This document shows, in pieces, positions 34,589-45,589 of a stretch of DNA of 64,000 nucleotides. The position numbers and the translations under genes are program-made. The stretch is from contig JAMXBD010001194.1 of the NCBI GenBank assembly GCA_024138025.1, forward strand, positions 186,001-250,000. The letters run 5' to 3'. How positions within the stretch are numbered: the first letter of the stretch is position 1; every line of letters starts with the position of its first letter. The notes below the pieces were generated by a model. That model did not search any database. It had not been told where the DNA came from and was given only the letters and a program-made list of their open reading frames with translations. The stretch comes from Combretum micranthum. Lineage: Eukaryota; Streptophyta; Magnoliopsida; Myrtales; Combretaceae.

Positions 34589-35079
34589 GCTTCTAGCAAA
34601 TAAGTTCACTTTTCTTCATTACTCTTATTTCACCCATTTGAGGTGAGTTAGGACATTTCACCTTTTTGGACATTGAACTTGCTTCCAAACTGTCATTTGT
34701 CCCCTTTGTAGATGTCTGTCTCTTCTTCTTATTCCATCCTTCTTCATATTTCTTCTCATACTCTAAGCTTTGTGCTTTCTCAACAAGAGTAACAAAGTTA
34801 GAGAGTTCAAATTCAGCCAATCTCCTCTAAAGGTGTGGCTCTAATCTAGCCATGAAAATTTGCTTTTTTTTTTTTTTTTCTCTTCAATATCTTTATAAAC
34901 ATCAAGTGCAAATTGGAATAATTGATTAAACTCATGTTCATATTCATTAATAGTCTTACCATCCTGGGTTAAGTCCATCAATTCGGTTTTGTACTTTGTT
35001 TCCATGCTACCCATGAGATTTTTCTCATGTGGAACATTCTATTGCTCAGTTCTTGGTTGTTCAGCTTGTACTTCAGACA
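34589..35079 (-). pseudogene. gag remnant (N-terminal and central part) of the old gypsy element
   Basis: On the minus strand an ATG near 35079 gives MSEVQAEQPRTEQ, a stop, NVPHEKNLMGSMETKYKTEL, MDLTQDGKTINEYEHEFNQL, FQFALDVYKDIEE. A frameshift in a long A-run (34865-34880 on plus) follows, then QIFMARLEPHLRRRLAEFEL, SNFVTLVEKAQSLEYE, ending KKVKCPNSPQ. This is the last third of a Ty3/gypsy gag domain; the usual central 'FxG..W' part before it appears deleted. It continues into the zinc knuckles at 26699-26333 on the other side of the inserted element. Confidence 0.75.
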
Positions 35080-36137
35080 TTTATTCGTTCCTTATTCTAG
35101 TAGCTCATGCCTTTGAGCTTGTATCCTAAATTTACCATAATATAATTCTCTATTGGAACTTTCAAAGAATTTCACCAATACATCCAATTATACGAAATTT
35201 CTACTCACAAATGTCATACGATAATCTCTAAGTGAAATTTCATAACATCATTGCTTTATTTCCAAGACTTAATTTGTACGTGATGACTTCTTCACACAAC
35301 AGTCATGCATTCATTATATTATTCTAACTTTAATTAGCGCCAATTTTCATAGGCAAGACTTACATCAGTTATTCCATCAATTCCATATTTTTCACATTCA
35401 TTATTGGTACAAGAGTCAAGTAAACTGCCTATTCTAACTTCCTATTGCATCGTTTATGGATTTAGATATAAGAGCTCCTTTCCCTTAATATGCAGATTTG
35501 GTTAAAGGTACTCTTTGTTTCTGGATCTATGACCTTGTTCTTGGTAGGCCATGATGATTTATCCGATACTATGAATATTACTTTAGCAATTTGCAATCTT
35601 CCTTCTCTTCTCCTTGGAACCTTTTACAAGTGCATCAGAATCAAACAATATCATTTCTATTTCCCCTTATAATACTTTAAATGCAAAAGAAAGTTCTTTC
35701 CTTTGTTTAGCTCCTTTAATGTGTCAACCAATTTTTCGAATATGATGTCATAGGGATTTTTTTCTACTAGAGATATAATTGATGTTTCTACTGATCTGTT
35801 GTGTTATACTACTTACATCTATTAAGTCTCCTTGTCAATTTCCAATCCATCTAGTAGAGAGAGGAAGTATGCAGTTTTGCTATCGAAGATTCAATTGACC
35901 TAAAAGCTTGTGATTTGGCTTCCAACGTAAGGTTATAATGCCTTTGGACATTAGGATAAGATGTAAGAGTTTATTATTTACATCTTTATAGACATCATGT
36001 GTCCATATCATAGTTGTAATATATAATTATATATAGTCTAAATGTCTACATCTTTTAATTGATAGACTTATTTTGTTTACCTAGGTTCTACCCCAATCTC
36101 ATATTTGGTAGGTTACTCTTATCTCTGACAAACCTAC
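35080..36137 (-). other. untranslated leader / degenerate internal DNA of the old element
   Basis: It lies between the primer site and the gag start on the minus strand. All frames are broken (the plus-strand frame at 35490-35672 has no recognisable motif). It is about 1 kb, long for a leader, and may include debris of another insertion. Confidence 0.45.
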
Positions 36138-36150
36138 AGCTCTAATACCA
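36138..36150 (-). promoter_or_regulatory. primer binding site, Met-tRNA type
   Basis: On the minus strand GAGTT separates the LTR end (GGCGTGATA) from TGGTATTAGAGCT, close to the canonical TGGTATCAGAGC. This identifies 36156-41117 as the 5' LTR. Confidence 0.75.
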
Positions 36151-36155
36151 AACTC

Positions 36156-39100
36156 TATCACGCCTCAAAATAGGGCCTATTAGGATTATCCTAAGTTATC
36201 ATACCATGTGTACACTTGTAATATAAGAACCATCTTGCAAGTCAGAGATTACAAGATTTTATCTTACTTATTTACTCCATATAATTTAATTACATAGATA
36301 TAATATTTTTATTTAACTCATTATAGAATTCCGATTTTTCTATAGTCTATCAGAATCACAGAGAATCAGTATCCCCCACTAAATAATAAAAATTAGGTAA
36401 TTAACCTACAAAATACAAGATCTTGCTTGTTCATACAATTTATCTTATTTGCATTCTAAGTTCATCATATTCAACTTTTCTAACTTCAATGAAGTCTGAT
36501 GAAAAAGCATTCTTCACACATTCCTAGCCTAATCCCTAGTAGTATTATTTCTGCACAAAAACTGTTGGGGGGTGAGCGAAACCACGAGCTCAGTGAGATA
36601 ACCTGACCAGACTATACATCAAGCAATAACAAACAAGTTTAACTAGCAAGCGTATGCCATGCAACAATAAACCATATGTACAAGTTCAAGCTTGGATAAT
36701 TTGAAATGTAAATAGGATGTAGATTTACGCCCTCTCATCGGGGTTGGAAGGAAGCTATGATGAGTAACATACCGTGCCTAGGAGAATTAGAGAACCAAGG
36801 AAGAATGGGTACCATAAGCTCTCACAAATTAATTTTATACATTTCATTCTTATCCTTGGAACAAAGAAACTCCATTAAGTATTAACCCTTTCATGTCAAA
36901 ACCACGAGCGATACTCCTTCGATGCCAGTTTATTTCCATGGAACTAAATAGAATAAAGGTACTCTTGTGTAGAACTAGGAAAATGTCATCCAGAAAAACC
37001 AAGCATGTTACTAGAGAACCGAAATGCTAATACATAGCAGGGTCACCACTTCTTATAATGCAGTATATGCAATTGATGCAATGCATTTCCATTTTCATTT
37101 ATTGTACTAATAGTTTTTAATCAGATTTAAGGTGGTCATACAATTGACAGACAAATATCAACATGCTTCATACAGTAATTATCATATAATAGAATTATTG
37201 CTTACATTATGATATTTTAACAATCAAACATACACCAAGCATCATGCAGTATAGTCAATCCTGCATGCATATCAGTTTGATATATTATTACAAAAGCTTC
37301 TATACTACAAGAACAAACAATATGATAAGGTCAAAATTACTCTCCTGTTATCCTCGCTAATTTGTTGTAATATGCTACTGGAAATCCAATAACTATTCTA
37401 TTTTTCCTATAAAATGAGACAACAAATATCTATTACTATATTGTTATTTTATATAATGATATTGATGGTATTCTTTTAAGTCCTGGTTATCAATTTTTAA
37501 TAGATTTTTATTTACTTAGTTAGGATTCTTAACTTTATATAAGTTATATTATTTTGGTAAAGTTTTAGAATTTATATTTATATAAGAGAAGTCTTCCTAA
37601 ATTATAGAATATTTTGAATCTTATTTAATAATTCTATTATTAAGCTTTTATTTGTTTTTGTGGTCTTTTTAGTATGTCTACCTTAAGGTAGTTGATACTT
37701 ACTCACCATTATTTATTTTTATTTTGCTTGTCTTGATCTTAATTGATATCTATAGTTTTATTTAGGGCGTTTTCTTTATTCTAAATTTATTTAAGTTTCT
37801 TTTCCGTTAGTGTTCGTATTGACAGTGAAATTTCATTTATTATTTCTTCATTTGTGAATCTTATCTGTCTTTTATAAATTGAAATTTCTATTATTTACAT
37901 GGTTATATTCTATCATTTAATTACTAATTTATTTTTTTCTAACATATTCGTAGGTTCATAGAGTTTGGATATATATCAAATCTTTACCAAACTTAAATTT
38001 TATTTTTAAGACCATAGCATGTATGGTATTATGAAGAATAGATAAAATAGAATAAAGAAGTAAAATAAAGTTATTTTTACACATATACGTTTTCATAAGG
38101 ATATAAATCCACATATATATAATAGGTGTATATATGATCAAATATGTTAAGAAAAATTAAGAGTACAAATTGAGTGCTCAGGGGTTGGGACAGGGGCACC
38201 CATAGAGCAGGCATGGGGCAGCTTTAGGACGCTTATTGAGCACATATGGAGTGCTCATGGTGGGAGGACCAAGCGCCCATGGAGCACATGGTTGAGCGCT
38301 CAATGTGTGTGTGTGTATGAATGTTATGACAGCTTCTTGGTGGGTTTTTTTGTTTTTGCAATATCTCGCTCTTTTTTAATCCGATTTCGATGTATAAATA
38401 GTTGATTTGATAGCACTCTTCAAGTACTTTCTATTTGTGGTATTTTTTTCAAGAAAAGAAATGTATGAGTTGTTCAAATTTATAAATCAAGTTTGCAATT
38501 TTCAAGTGAAACATGACAACTCTAATTAAAATCGTTTTTGTGATATCTAACTCATTTTTAGTCCGTTTTGGATTAATAAATAGTCATTTTCATAGGATTG
38601 TTTTTGAATAAAAACCATTGGTGATGTTTTTTTCACTAATCAAGATCTCTAAGATTGTGAAAATATGAGATCAATTCTACAATTTCGTGAAAATCCGATA
38701 GCAAAATATGAAACTTTGTTTTTGTGATATCTGATTCGTTTCTTCTCCGTTTTTAACAAATGAGTAGTCAATTTCATAGGATTTTTCATGTACGTTCCAT
38801 TGATGGGGTCATTTTTAGCTTAGGATAAACATATTAATATAGTTTAACATCTTTGATGATTCACTTAACAAAACTTTATTTGATTTTTTTATCCTTTTTT
38901 ATCAGAATTTCTTAAGCTTAGAGTTCTAATTTTCTTAAGTTGATGTTTTCTTTTTCCCAAGTAGCCAAATAACATCAACACAATAGTAAATCAACTTATT
39001 ACCTTCACATCATAATCAGCTACTCAATAAAACATACATGTTCATCCAAAACTATTCAATTATCAACTTCTTAGTTTCTATACTTGAACACAATGTAACT

Positions 39101-41117
39101 CTAAGTTGGTATGATTATACATTGGTTGGATGATTGAATGTGGATAGCTTCTCTTTTTTGTTTTGGACCAAAACCTATGTTAGGAAATGATAGAATAAGC
39201 GGTTGGAAGTTTAGAAAAATTCTTGATTCCTAAAACCTTGGTGAAGTTACGGAAAATTAGAAGCTATTTACTTTGGTTTCTTGCTTTTGTTTACAGGGTG
39301 AAAGAGGGTCTAATTTTAATGCTTTGTGTTGCTGAGGAGTAAATCTTATATCATGGACCAAAGTAAGAAAAATAGGGGCTATTAATGCTCTATTTTTTAG
39401 GTCTCCTTTATTGTCACAACAGAGTTTTTGGAGAGGAAAATGAAGTTGTTTGTGTTGGTTAGGGTGTTTGATTTTTCGATCATTAGTTTACGGATTAAAT
39501 GTTTTTGTTTTGTTGCTAAGTAATACCTATTTATATGCATCAAACAAGGATTGAAATATGGTGAAAAGTGGTTGTATTTAGGACGCAAATTAAGGGGTTG
39601 CCTTCTCTTTTTTTCATCCAAATTTATTGCAGTATAAAAGTCGATTTTGTGTGTGTTTCTTATTAGATTTTACAAGTCAACAATTGACTATCTAGGTATA
39701 CATTTAGTGGAGTTTCATTGGAGATTATTGGGTCAAATTTTTTCAACTTTTGTGAGCTAAAATTAGTAAAGATTGGGGTCCACAATTTTTTTCTCGGATG
39801 CTGTAATTTTGTGTTGGCTATTTATTCCTCTTACTGCAGCTTGTTCCATGGAAATTTTAGGCGGATTTTCTTCATCGTTCCATCCTACATTCGCAGCTTT
39901 AAAGGTTCAATTATTATGAATCATAGTTGGTGTGTCGTGATTTGTTTGTAAGTCCTTTTCAAGTTGTCTTTGAGTTGTTTAAATTGCACAAATGAGATGT
40001 GCTACTAAAGTGAATTTCATCCAGGTTGTGGTATCAAAAGAAGATGAAATTTTCTCACTGTGTAGAATAGCTTGTCTTAGGATTTCAATTGTTTAATTGT
40101 TTTTCTAAATTTTCAATTAATCTAATACGTTTTACACGTATTTAAATATCAATTATGTAAGAGTTTTATCTCTACAAGTTTAACTAAAGCTTCTACAAAA
40201 TTCTATATTATTAATAAGTTCAAATCTTGAATTAAAGTTTACGCAATTAAATAATTTTTAGTTTTATCTTATGCAATTAAGATTTTCTAGGCTAATAGAT
40301 CAAATTGGGCTTTTAATACTTATGGACTCTAAATTTTCTAACTAGATTAATGGTGCAATCCTAATATTTTTCTGTAGTTTAGATTATTAGTTATGGATAT
40401 GTTTTCATTCTCATTGCGTATTTATAATCCTAACAATTCATCATTTTAGTTATCATTTTATAATCAATAGGTTTTATAAATAGATTGTCTTTTATCTAGT
40501 TTGAAATTTAGGAATACTTCTAATTATATCTTGAGTTACTGGCTCAATATATGAAATCTTGTCTTTAGTTTCAATTAGGGACAAAGAAATTTTTATTCGG
40601 GTTTTTAGATTATAAATGAGTTTATTACTACTCATAGATTTACTCTAGAATTTTTATTAGGTTGTGAATTTAATATCTATTTTACATTTGCTACTCTGTT
40701 CATTTTACTAGTTATAAAAAATATCAGGGTTATAGGGTTAAATCAAGATTTGTCTCTATAGACTCATGAATTTTCTAATGAAAACATTGGTATAATTCAA
40801 ATAATTAATTAGTGTAGAACTTATTTTGTAATTACTAAACTTAAGGTAAAAAGGATTTTGAAGTTTACAATGACGATCAATTTATCATCAATCATTGATT
40901 GTTTAAGGTTATGGTCGTTATGTTTTGTGTTTCGAAATTTTATTAGTAAGGATTTTAATTTTTACTAACTATAATCATATTTATTTTCACTTTAATAATT
41001 TTTAAATCTCGAAAAATTAGGAGTGATTTTTGCTGCTTTTCATTATATTTCTTTTATGATTCTATATTATGTTTTAATAATTATTATAATCAGGTTATGT
41101 AGAATTAAGGGATTACA
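36156..41117 (-). repeat. 5' LTR of the old minus-strand gypsy element (about 4.96 kb)
   Basis: On the minus strand it begins TGTAATCCCTTAATTC at 41117 and ends GGCGTGATA at 36156. The 37427-41117 part matches the split 3' LTR arms, and the 36156-37415 part matches the pieces at 10861-16220. The GAGCAC-rich block with a (GT)n run lies at about 38180-38315. It has no type I conserved block or EDYFD segment, so it is a separate subfamily (type II) that shares only the TGTCACGCC-type end. No gene was found in it. Confidence 0.75.
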
Positions 41118-41226
41118 GTGGTGCTTAATCCATTTGTCATGATGCGATGTGTTTGTGGATGCAGACATGCAATGGAGTGTGAAGAGAAAGATTAATTATA
41201 GCTAGATGGAGAGAATACAATGGGTT
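41118..41226. other. short spacer between two retrotransposon units
   Basis: GTGGTGCTTAATCC... lies between the 5' LTR of the old element and the start of a plus-strand type I LTR. I see no feature in it. Confidence 0.4.
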
Positions 41227-41489
41227 TGCAAACCCCTGAATTTTTTAAAACTCTCAAAAACTAATCTTAGATCTAAATCTCAAAACCGAAATCCTAAAAC
41301 TGACCCAAGTTAAAATTGAACTCTAGAAACCTTAAAACAAGATCAAATACGAAATTTCATAACCTTAAAAAAAGAGTATCTTCAAAGACAAAAAGAAAAT
41401 CCAATAATTGTTCTATTCAAAATCCTTACGTTGAACAATCCATCTATCTAATCTCCAGTATGTAAATCATGACGATATGTCTTATAGAG
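41227..41489 (+). repeat. left end of a split type I LTR
   Basis: It begins TGCAAACCCCTGAA (expected TGTAAAC/TGTAAGC) and follows the start of the 29764 copy in diverged form (CTATCTAATCTCCAGTATGT versus CTTACCTAATCTATAAATC). It then breaks off where the Athila-like body begins. The right part is at about 45590-48523. Confidence 0.5.
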
Positions 41490-41833
41490 GTAATTTAATC
41501 TATGAAAGTGGGGCTAAATTATGTTTTATTTCACCTTAAAAATGCTTAAAGTTAAGGAATCTGGCATTTAATGCTTAAATATATCCATTTTAGGAGTAAA
41601 AAGGAAAATCATCAACAATTGAATCAGATTTGGACAAGAATTGAAGTGAAAATAGCATCTTAGGTAGATCACGCTAGTGATAGGGTTGGTGATCATCTTG
41701 GATGAATATTAAAGAAGCTATTATGAGCATGATCATGGAGAAAATGGGGTACAGAGGAGATCACGACCCCTAATATGGCCTATAACCTAAATAGTTATCT
41801 CTACTGATCGTGTGAACGCACTTGATACGGCCT

Positions 41834-41841
41834 TATATAAA
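41834..41841 (+). promoter_or_regulatory. TATA box in the Athila-like left LTR
   Basis: TATATAAA, followed by GAAGAGGAAGCGAG, about 1.35 kb before the primer site. Confidence 0.45.
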
Positions 41842-43194
41842 GAAGAGGAAGCGAGCACAGAGGAGATCATGCCACTTGATACGGTCGTGACCAGCAAGGG
41901 AATGATTTGTAGTAGTATATGAAGAATTGATCACGGGTATTATTGCACTTGGAAATGGGACACTAGGAGATCATAGGCCTCATCACGACCATGATCTACA
42001 TTAAATATCTACACCTCAAAGAAAGAAGATTCGTGATGGCAATTTTCCTTTGAAACATTTTCATGCCAATTAGATTAAAAAGGCATTTTGAAGAGGGGTG
42101 AAGGCCAACCGAGATGATGATACACCAGTTGAATATGTCTTGTTGCTGAAGACATAAATACAAGACCCAAACATCATATGGAAAGATCTGAATCATTTTT
42201 TTGTACACAACAAACCATGTCAATCTAGTCTTCTTTGTAACTTTGTATCTTTTCATAGTTTTCATCTATATTGTATAGTGTTATACGTACTCCTTAGGGA
42301 TTCTTGAGAGAGAAGGAAGAGGAGACAGGTTGTTTAAATTATTTGTGGAAAAGTTGAAACATTTTGTATTGAGAAAAGGGAGTTTTCTCTCATGTTTTCT
42401 TTCTATTTTATATTGATCAATGTTTTGTTTCCTTGCATCATGCATGAGTAGTAATTGGAGCTTGTGTAGCCATGTTTAACATGTATATACATGGATTGAT
42501 TGTCAATTGTTGTTGATTTCACTAATCTCTATAATGTGTTAAAGCATTCTAATCTTAGGTAGTACACGACTTCGGATTAGACTAGATTTTCATAGGATGC
42601 GGTTGAGAAATCTACCTATGGAATAGATCTAAGCTATAGAGAGAGGTTGCTCATGACACCAAGAGATAGGGTTGTGAAATCTTTTGCATATATATAAAAC
42701 ATACCTTGGGCTCACATTTCTAATGCAATTCTAGTCGACTGTTAACTAGGAAGAGATTCTAGTTCGAGAAGGCTCAGGTTAGGGTTCAATAGACTCGAGA
42801 GAGATATTGATCTATTTGATGGAATCCTACAGTTAGGAAAGGCACAACAAATAATGATGTTACAGTACATTTTAGATCATCGATGAAGCAAGGTCTAAAT
42901 TACTCAAATATGATATTTAGTTTAATCAAAGTGTGTTTATAACTTTAGTAGTAATAAGCAACTAATTTGCAGTGTAATTAATAGTTTAATAACTTCATCC
43001 ACTAAATCTTATAGTCTAGATAATAAGAAAGAGGTGAGTAATAGTACTTGTCGAGATCCCCGAGGAATTCTACCCTATATTTCATTTCTATACTACATGA
43101 GATAGGTACACTTGCCTAGCATTAACCAACCCATAGGAAGAGATCATAGGATTTAAATATTAAAACTTAGTCAGAATAAGTGCAACCACGTTTT

Positions 43195-43214
43195 TGGCGC
43201 TATTGTTAGGGAAC
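43195..43214 (+). promoter_or_regulatory. primer binding site, tRNA-Asp type
   Basis: TGGCGCTATTGTTAGGGAAC versus the canonical TGGCGCCGTTGCCGGGGA: the differences are mainly C-to-T and G-to-A, consistent with methylation-driven decay. Confidence 0.75.
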
Positions 43215-43343
43215 ATCGCCAATATTGGGAAAGCCCATTACTATTAACCTAGCCATTTCTTTTGTTTTGTTTTGTTCTGTTTTTGCTTGAATTTGTGGTG
43301 AATTTTCTTATTGAGTTTAAACTGCATAAGGGATTCCAATTTC

Positions 43344-43490
43344 ATGGATTTCGGCTGGTGGATTCCTAAAGATTATTATTGGAATATGCTTACTAATTCT
43401 AAAAATAATGAACTTGAAAATGCAGTGAATGTTGTGTGTTGGAATTGTGGTGAGCAAGAATGGTTTGTATGCCAATCCATGTTTCTATGA
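43344..43490 (+). CDS. small ORF in the Athila-like element, zinc-knuckle-like start
   Basis: A 48-codon frame begins MDFGWWIPKDYYWN and contains VVCWNCGEQEWFVC, which looks like the first half of a CCHC knuckle but lacks the histidine and final cysteine in register. It lies just after the primer site, where such elements carry their first frame. I do not recognise a defined family. It may be a decayed Gag fragment. Confidence 0.3.
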   Translation: MDFGWWIPKDYYWNMLTNSKNNELENAVNVVCWNCGEQEWFVCQSMFL

Positions 43491-43541
43491 TACCCCTTTC
43501 ATGCATTCAATTACCTTCAATGTTTTGTAATGAAGAATAAG

Positions 43542-43993
43542 TTAATGAGAACTTAGACATCTTAGCTCATGAATATGAAAATTATGTTTTGAACTCATCA
43601 TCTTCACAGGAGCTTTTTAATCAAGTAAATCATATGCATGATTTTGAACATGTTGACTGTGAATTGATAATGGAAAATGTTGATGAATTAGATTGTGATG
43701 TAAAAATTTCTAAAAAATCTTTAAATCCACAATCTATTAAGTAAGGTGAAGTTATGGAGGAGAGTTCATTTGAGTTATTTAGTAAGAAAATTCAAATCAC
43801 TACAAAAGAAGTGAAGGATGGAGAGGTTGAGCAAGCAATGAATATTGAGGATATCAAGCCCTCTCTACTTCTTGAATTATCTAAAAATCTGGGAGATGTC
43901 AAGAATCAAAAGTTGTGCCTTAAACCCATAAAATATATCGTTGAATTTGAGAAGGCACAATTTATCATGACCCTCCCCATGAAAAATTCCTAA
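43542..43993 (+). pseudogene. acidic element-encoded protein, one in-frame stop
   Basis: One frame runs from about 43542 (NENLDILAHEYENYVLNS) through HMHDFEHVDCELIMENVDEL, a TAA at 43742-43744, then MEESSFELFSKKIQITTKEV to PIKYIVEFEKAQFIMTLP and a stop at 43991. It is about 150 residues and strongly acidic. It occupies the place of a coding region in an Athila-like element, between the primer site and the GGGAGGCAA segment. No known domain was recognised. The coherent composition on both sides of the TAA suggests a formerly continuous protein. There is no ATG at the 5' end; the longest ATG-initiated part is 43754-43993. Confidence 0.4.
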
Positions 43994-45589
43994 CATCAAA
44001 GAGAATTAAACTTAAAAGGAATAGAGCAAGGATGAGAAAGAAATTTCCTTCGTTTGTTGTCAAAACATGTTCTTGGGATACTTTTATTTAGGATCTTGGT
44101 CGATTATGAGTTGATTTATTTTAATAATTCAAGCTAATGAAATTAAACAAGCGCTTCATGGGAGGCAAGCCATGCCTTGCTTTGTATTATGTTTTGTGTA
44201 GTGTTTATGTAGATTTGTGTTATTGAGCTACTAATGTAGTTCATGTTGTTGATTTTGTAGATATCCAACCATTTGGGATAAAATTATGTCATGAAGGGTC
44301 AATTGGAGAGGTTACGTTATGATCATCATAGATACTCCGGATTAAGTATGGAAAATACAAGGAAGGAACCAAAACAAAGAGATAACGCCCTTCATCACGC
44401 CTGTTACATACCAGCATGATAATTCAGGGAGATCCTCCTATTAATCACGGGCATGATGGAGGTCGTATTAGGCATATTATAGTTGTGATAAGGTTAGCAA
44501 CAAAAAGCAAACTCGATTAGAGAAGATAACGACCTTTATTACGGCTGTATCAAGCATGGATAAAAAGTCACTAGTTTATCTAGGGGATAGCATGGTTAAT
44601 AAAACCGCTGTGATAGATAGTTTGAGTGTTCAAAGGACATAACGGTCAAGGTCACGGTCGCATCAATGAAAGATGAAGGGAGTCATTTATGCTCAGAAGA
44701 GATCACTACTGTTGTTAACCCGTGATGAAATCAAACCTTTGGTTTCCAGAGAAGTTCACGACCTACGAGACGGTCATGATAAAGGAGAGGATATGAAATT
44801 GTTCAAGATCAGTGAGGATCACAACCTATATCATGGCCGTGATCAAGAATGGAAACTCAAATTGGAATCATGGATCAGATGTTTCAAACTACTACAAGGG
44901 GAGTGTTATTTTTCTTTCCTTTAATTCTCCTTATATTTTAGTCTTTGGTTCCTTTTTCCTACTTGTGTTATTGTTGCTAAGTCATTGAGGACAATGTCTT
45001 CTGATGTCTCTTATATTAAATAACTAAGTGACTGGTGTTGAATGTTGTCTTAAGTTTTGACTTGTTTGTGTACTTTGGTTAACATGTTAGAATTGCATGA
45101 TGAAATCTGAGTGATGTAGTTTTATTTGTCATTTAACTAGGAATTCATATGTTAAGTTTAGCATAAGGTTCTTGGTAAAGGTTAGTTAATTAATTTCTAG
45201 AACTTGACTAAGTGTATGGGTTCTATTAAATTTTCTTGAAGGCTTCATTCTTTGTATTATAGAAGTCCAATTGAAGTTAGTAATATATAATCCCCTTGTA
45301 TTCACTAAAAAAAAAGGAAAAAAAAATGAAAACATAAGTCAAGTGGTGGAGGCTCAATAGGGTCCCTTTAAAACCTAGTCACCTAAGGTCATCTGGCTTG
45401 GGATCAGCTAATTGAAGAAACTTACTTAACAAAAGAACTATGGTTCAGTGAGTCTTGTAACTCGAGTCATCATGTGGGATGCCTCTTAAGGGGAATAGCT
45501 TCTATTAACTTGGGTGACGAGCTTATCTGCTGAAAGCTCGCTATATAGATTGCAAGACTCCTAAAAAACTGGACAAATAAAAACATACA
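43994..45589 (+). other. 3' untranslated part of the Athila-like element
   Basis: It contains the GGGAGGCAAGCC and GAGGACAATG segments. A stretch at 44330-44880 has several imperfect palindromes built on GATCACGACC/GGCCGTGATC-like words, and an A-rich tract lies at 45308-45330. An open frame at 44673-44924 lies inside the palindrome-rich region and is probably not coding. Confidence 0.5.

Larger units (their letters stand above)
5057..41117 (-). mobile_element. old minus-strand Ty3/gypsy retrotransposon, host of the nested stack
   Basis: On the minus strand the parts are in retrotransposon order: 5' LTR (41117 down to 36156), a Met-tRNA primer site (36150-36138), a gag remnant (from 35079), zinc knuckles (26699-26333), PPT (25411-25391), then the 3' LTR (25390 leftwards). 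The two LTRs match over 37427-41117 versus 6573-7356 plus 22453-25390. They start with TGTAATCCCT on the minus strand. No reverse transcriptase, RNase H or integrase was recognised, so the internal region (about 2.9 kb without insertions) seems deleted or decayed. The left boundary is uncertain: 5057 is chosen because TGTCCATGTC followed by AATAGGTCCTATT resembles the 5' LTR end at 36156. Flanks TTTGA and GTGGT do not match, so no target duplication supports it. Confidence 0.6.
41490..45589 (+). mobile_element. Athila/Tat-like non-autonomous Ty3/gypsy body
   Basis: The key mark is TGGCGCTATTGTTAGGGAAC (43195-43214), the tRNA-Asp primer site of Athila/Tat elements with several transitions. Downstream, CGCTTCATGGGAGGCAAGCC (about 44151-44170) and CATTGAGGACAATGTC (about 44985-45000) correspond to conserved Athila-type sequences near the coding-region end. 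An A-rich tract and the CACCTAAGGTCATCTGGCTT region follow (about 45308-45404). A leader/LTR with a TATA box (41834) precedes the primer site. The 43215-44150 interval holds only a small acidic reading frame, no gag or pol, and no right LTR was found, so it is a truncated non-autonomous derivative. Boundaries are approximate. Confidence 0.6.
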
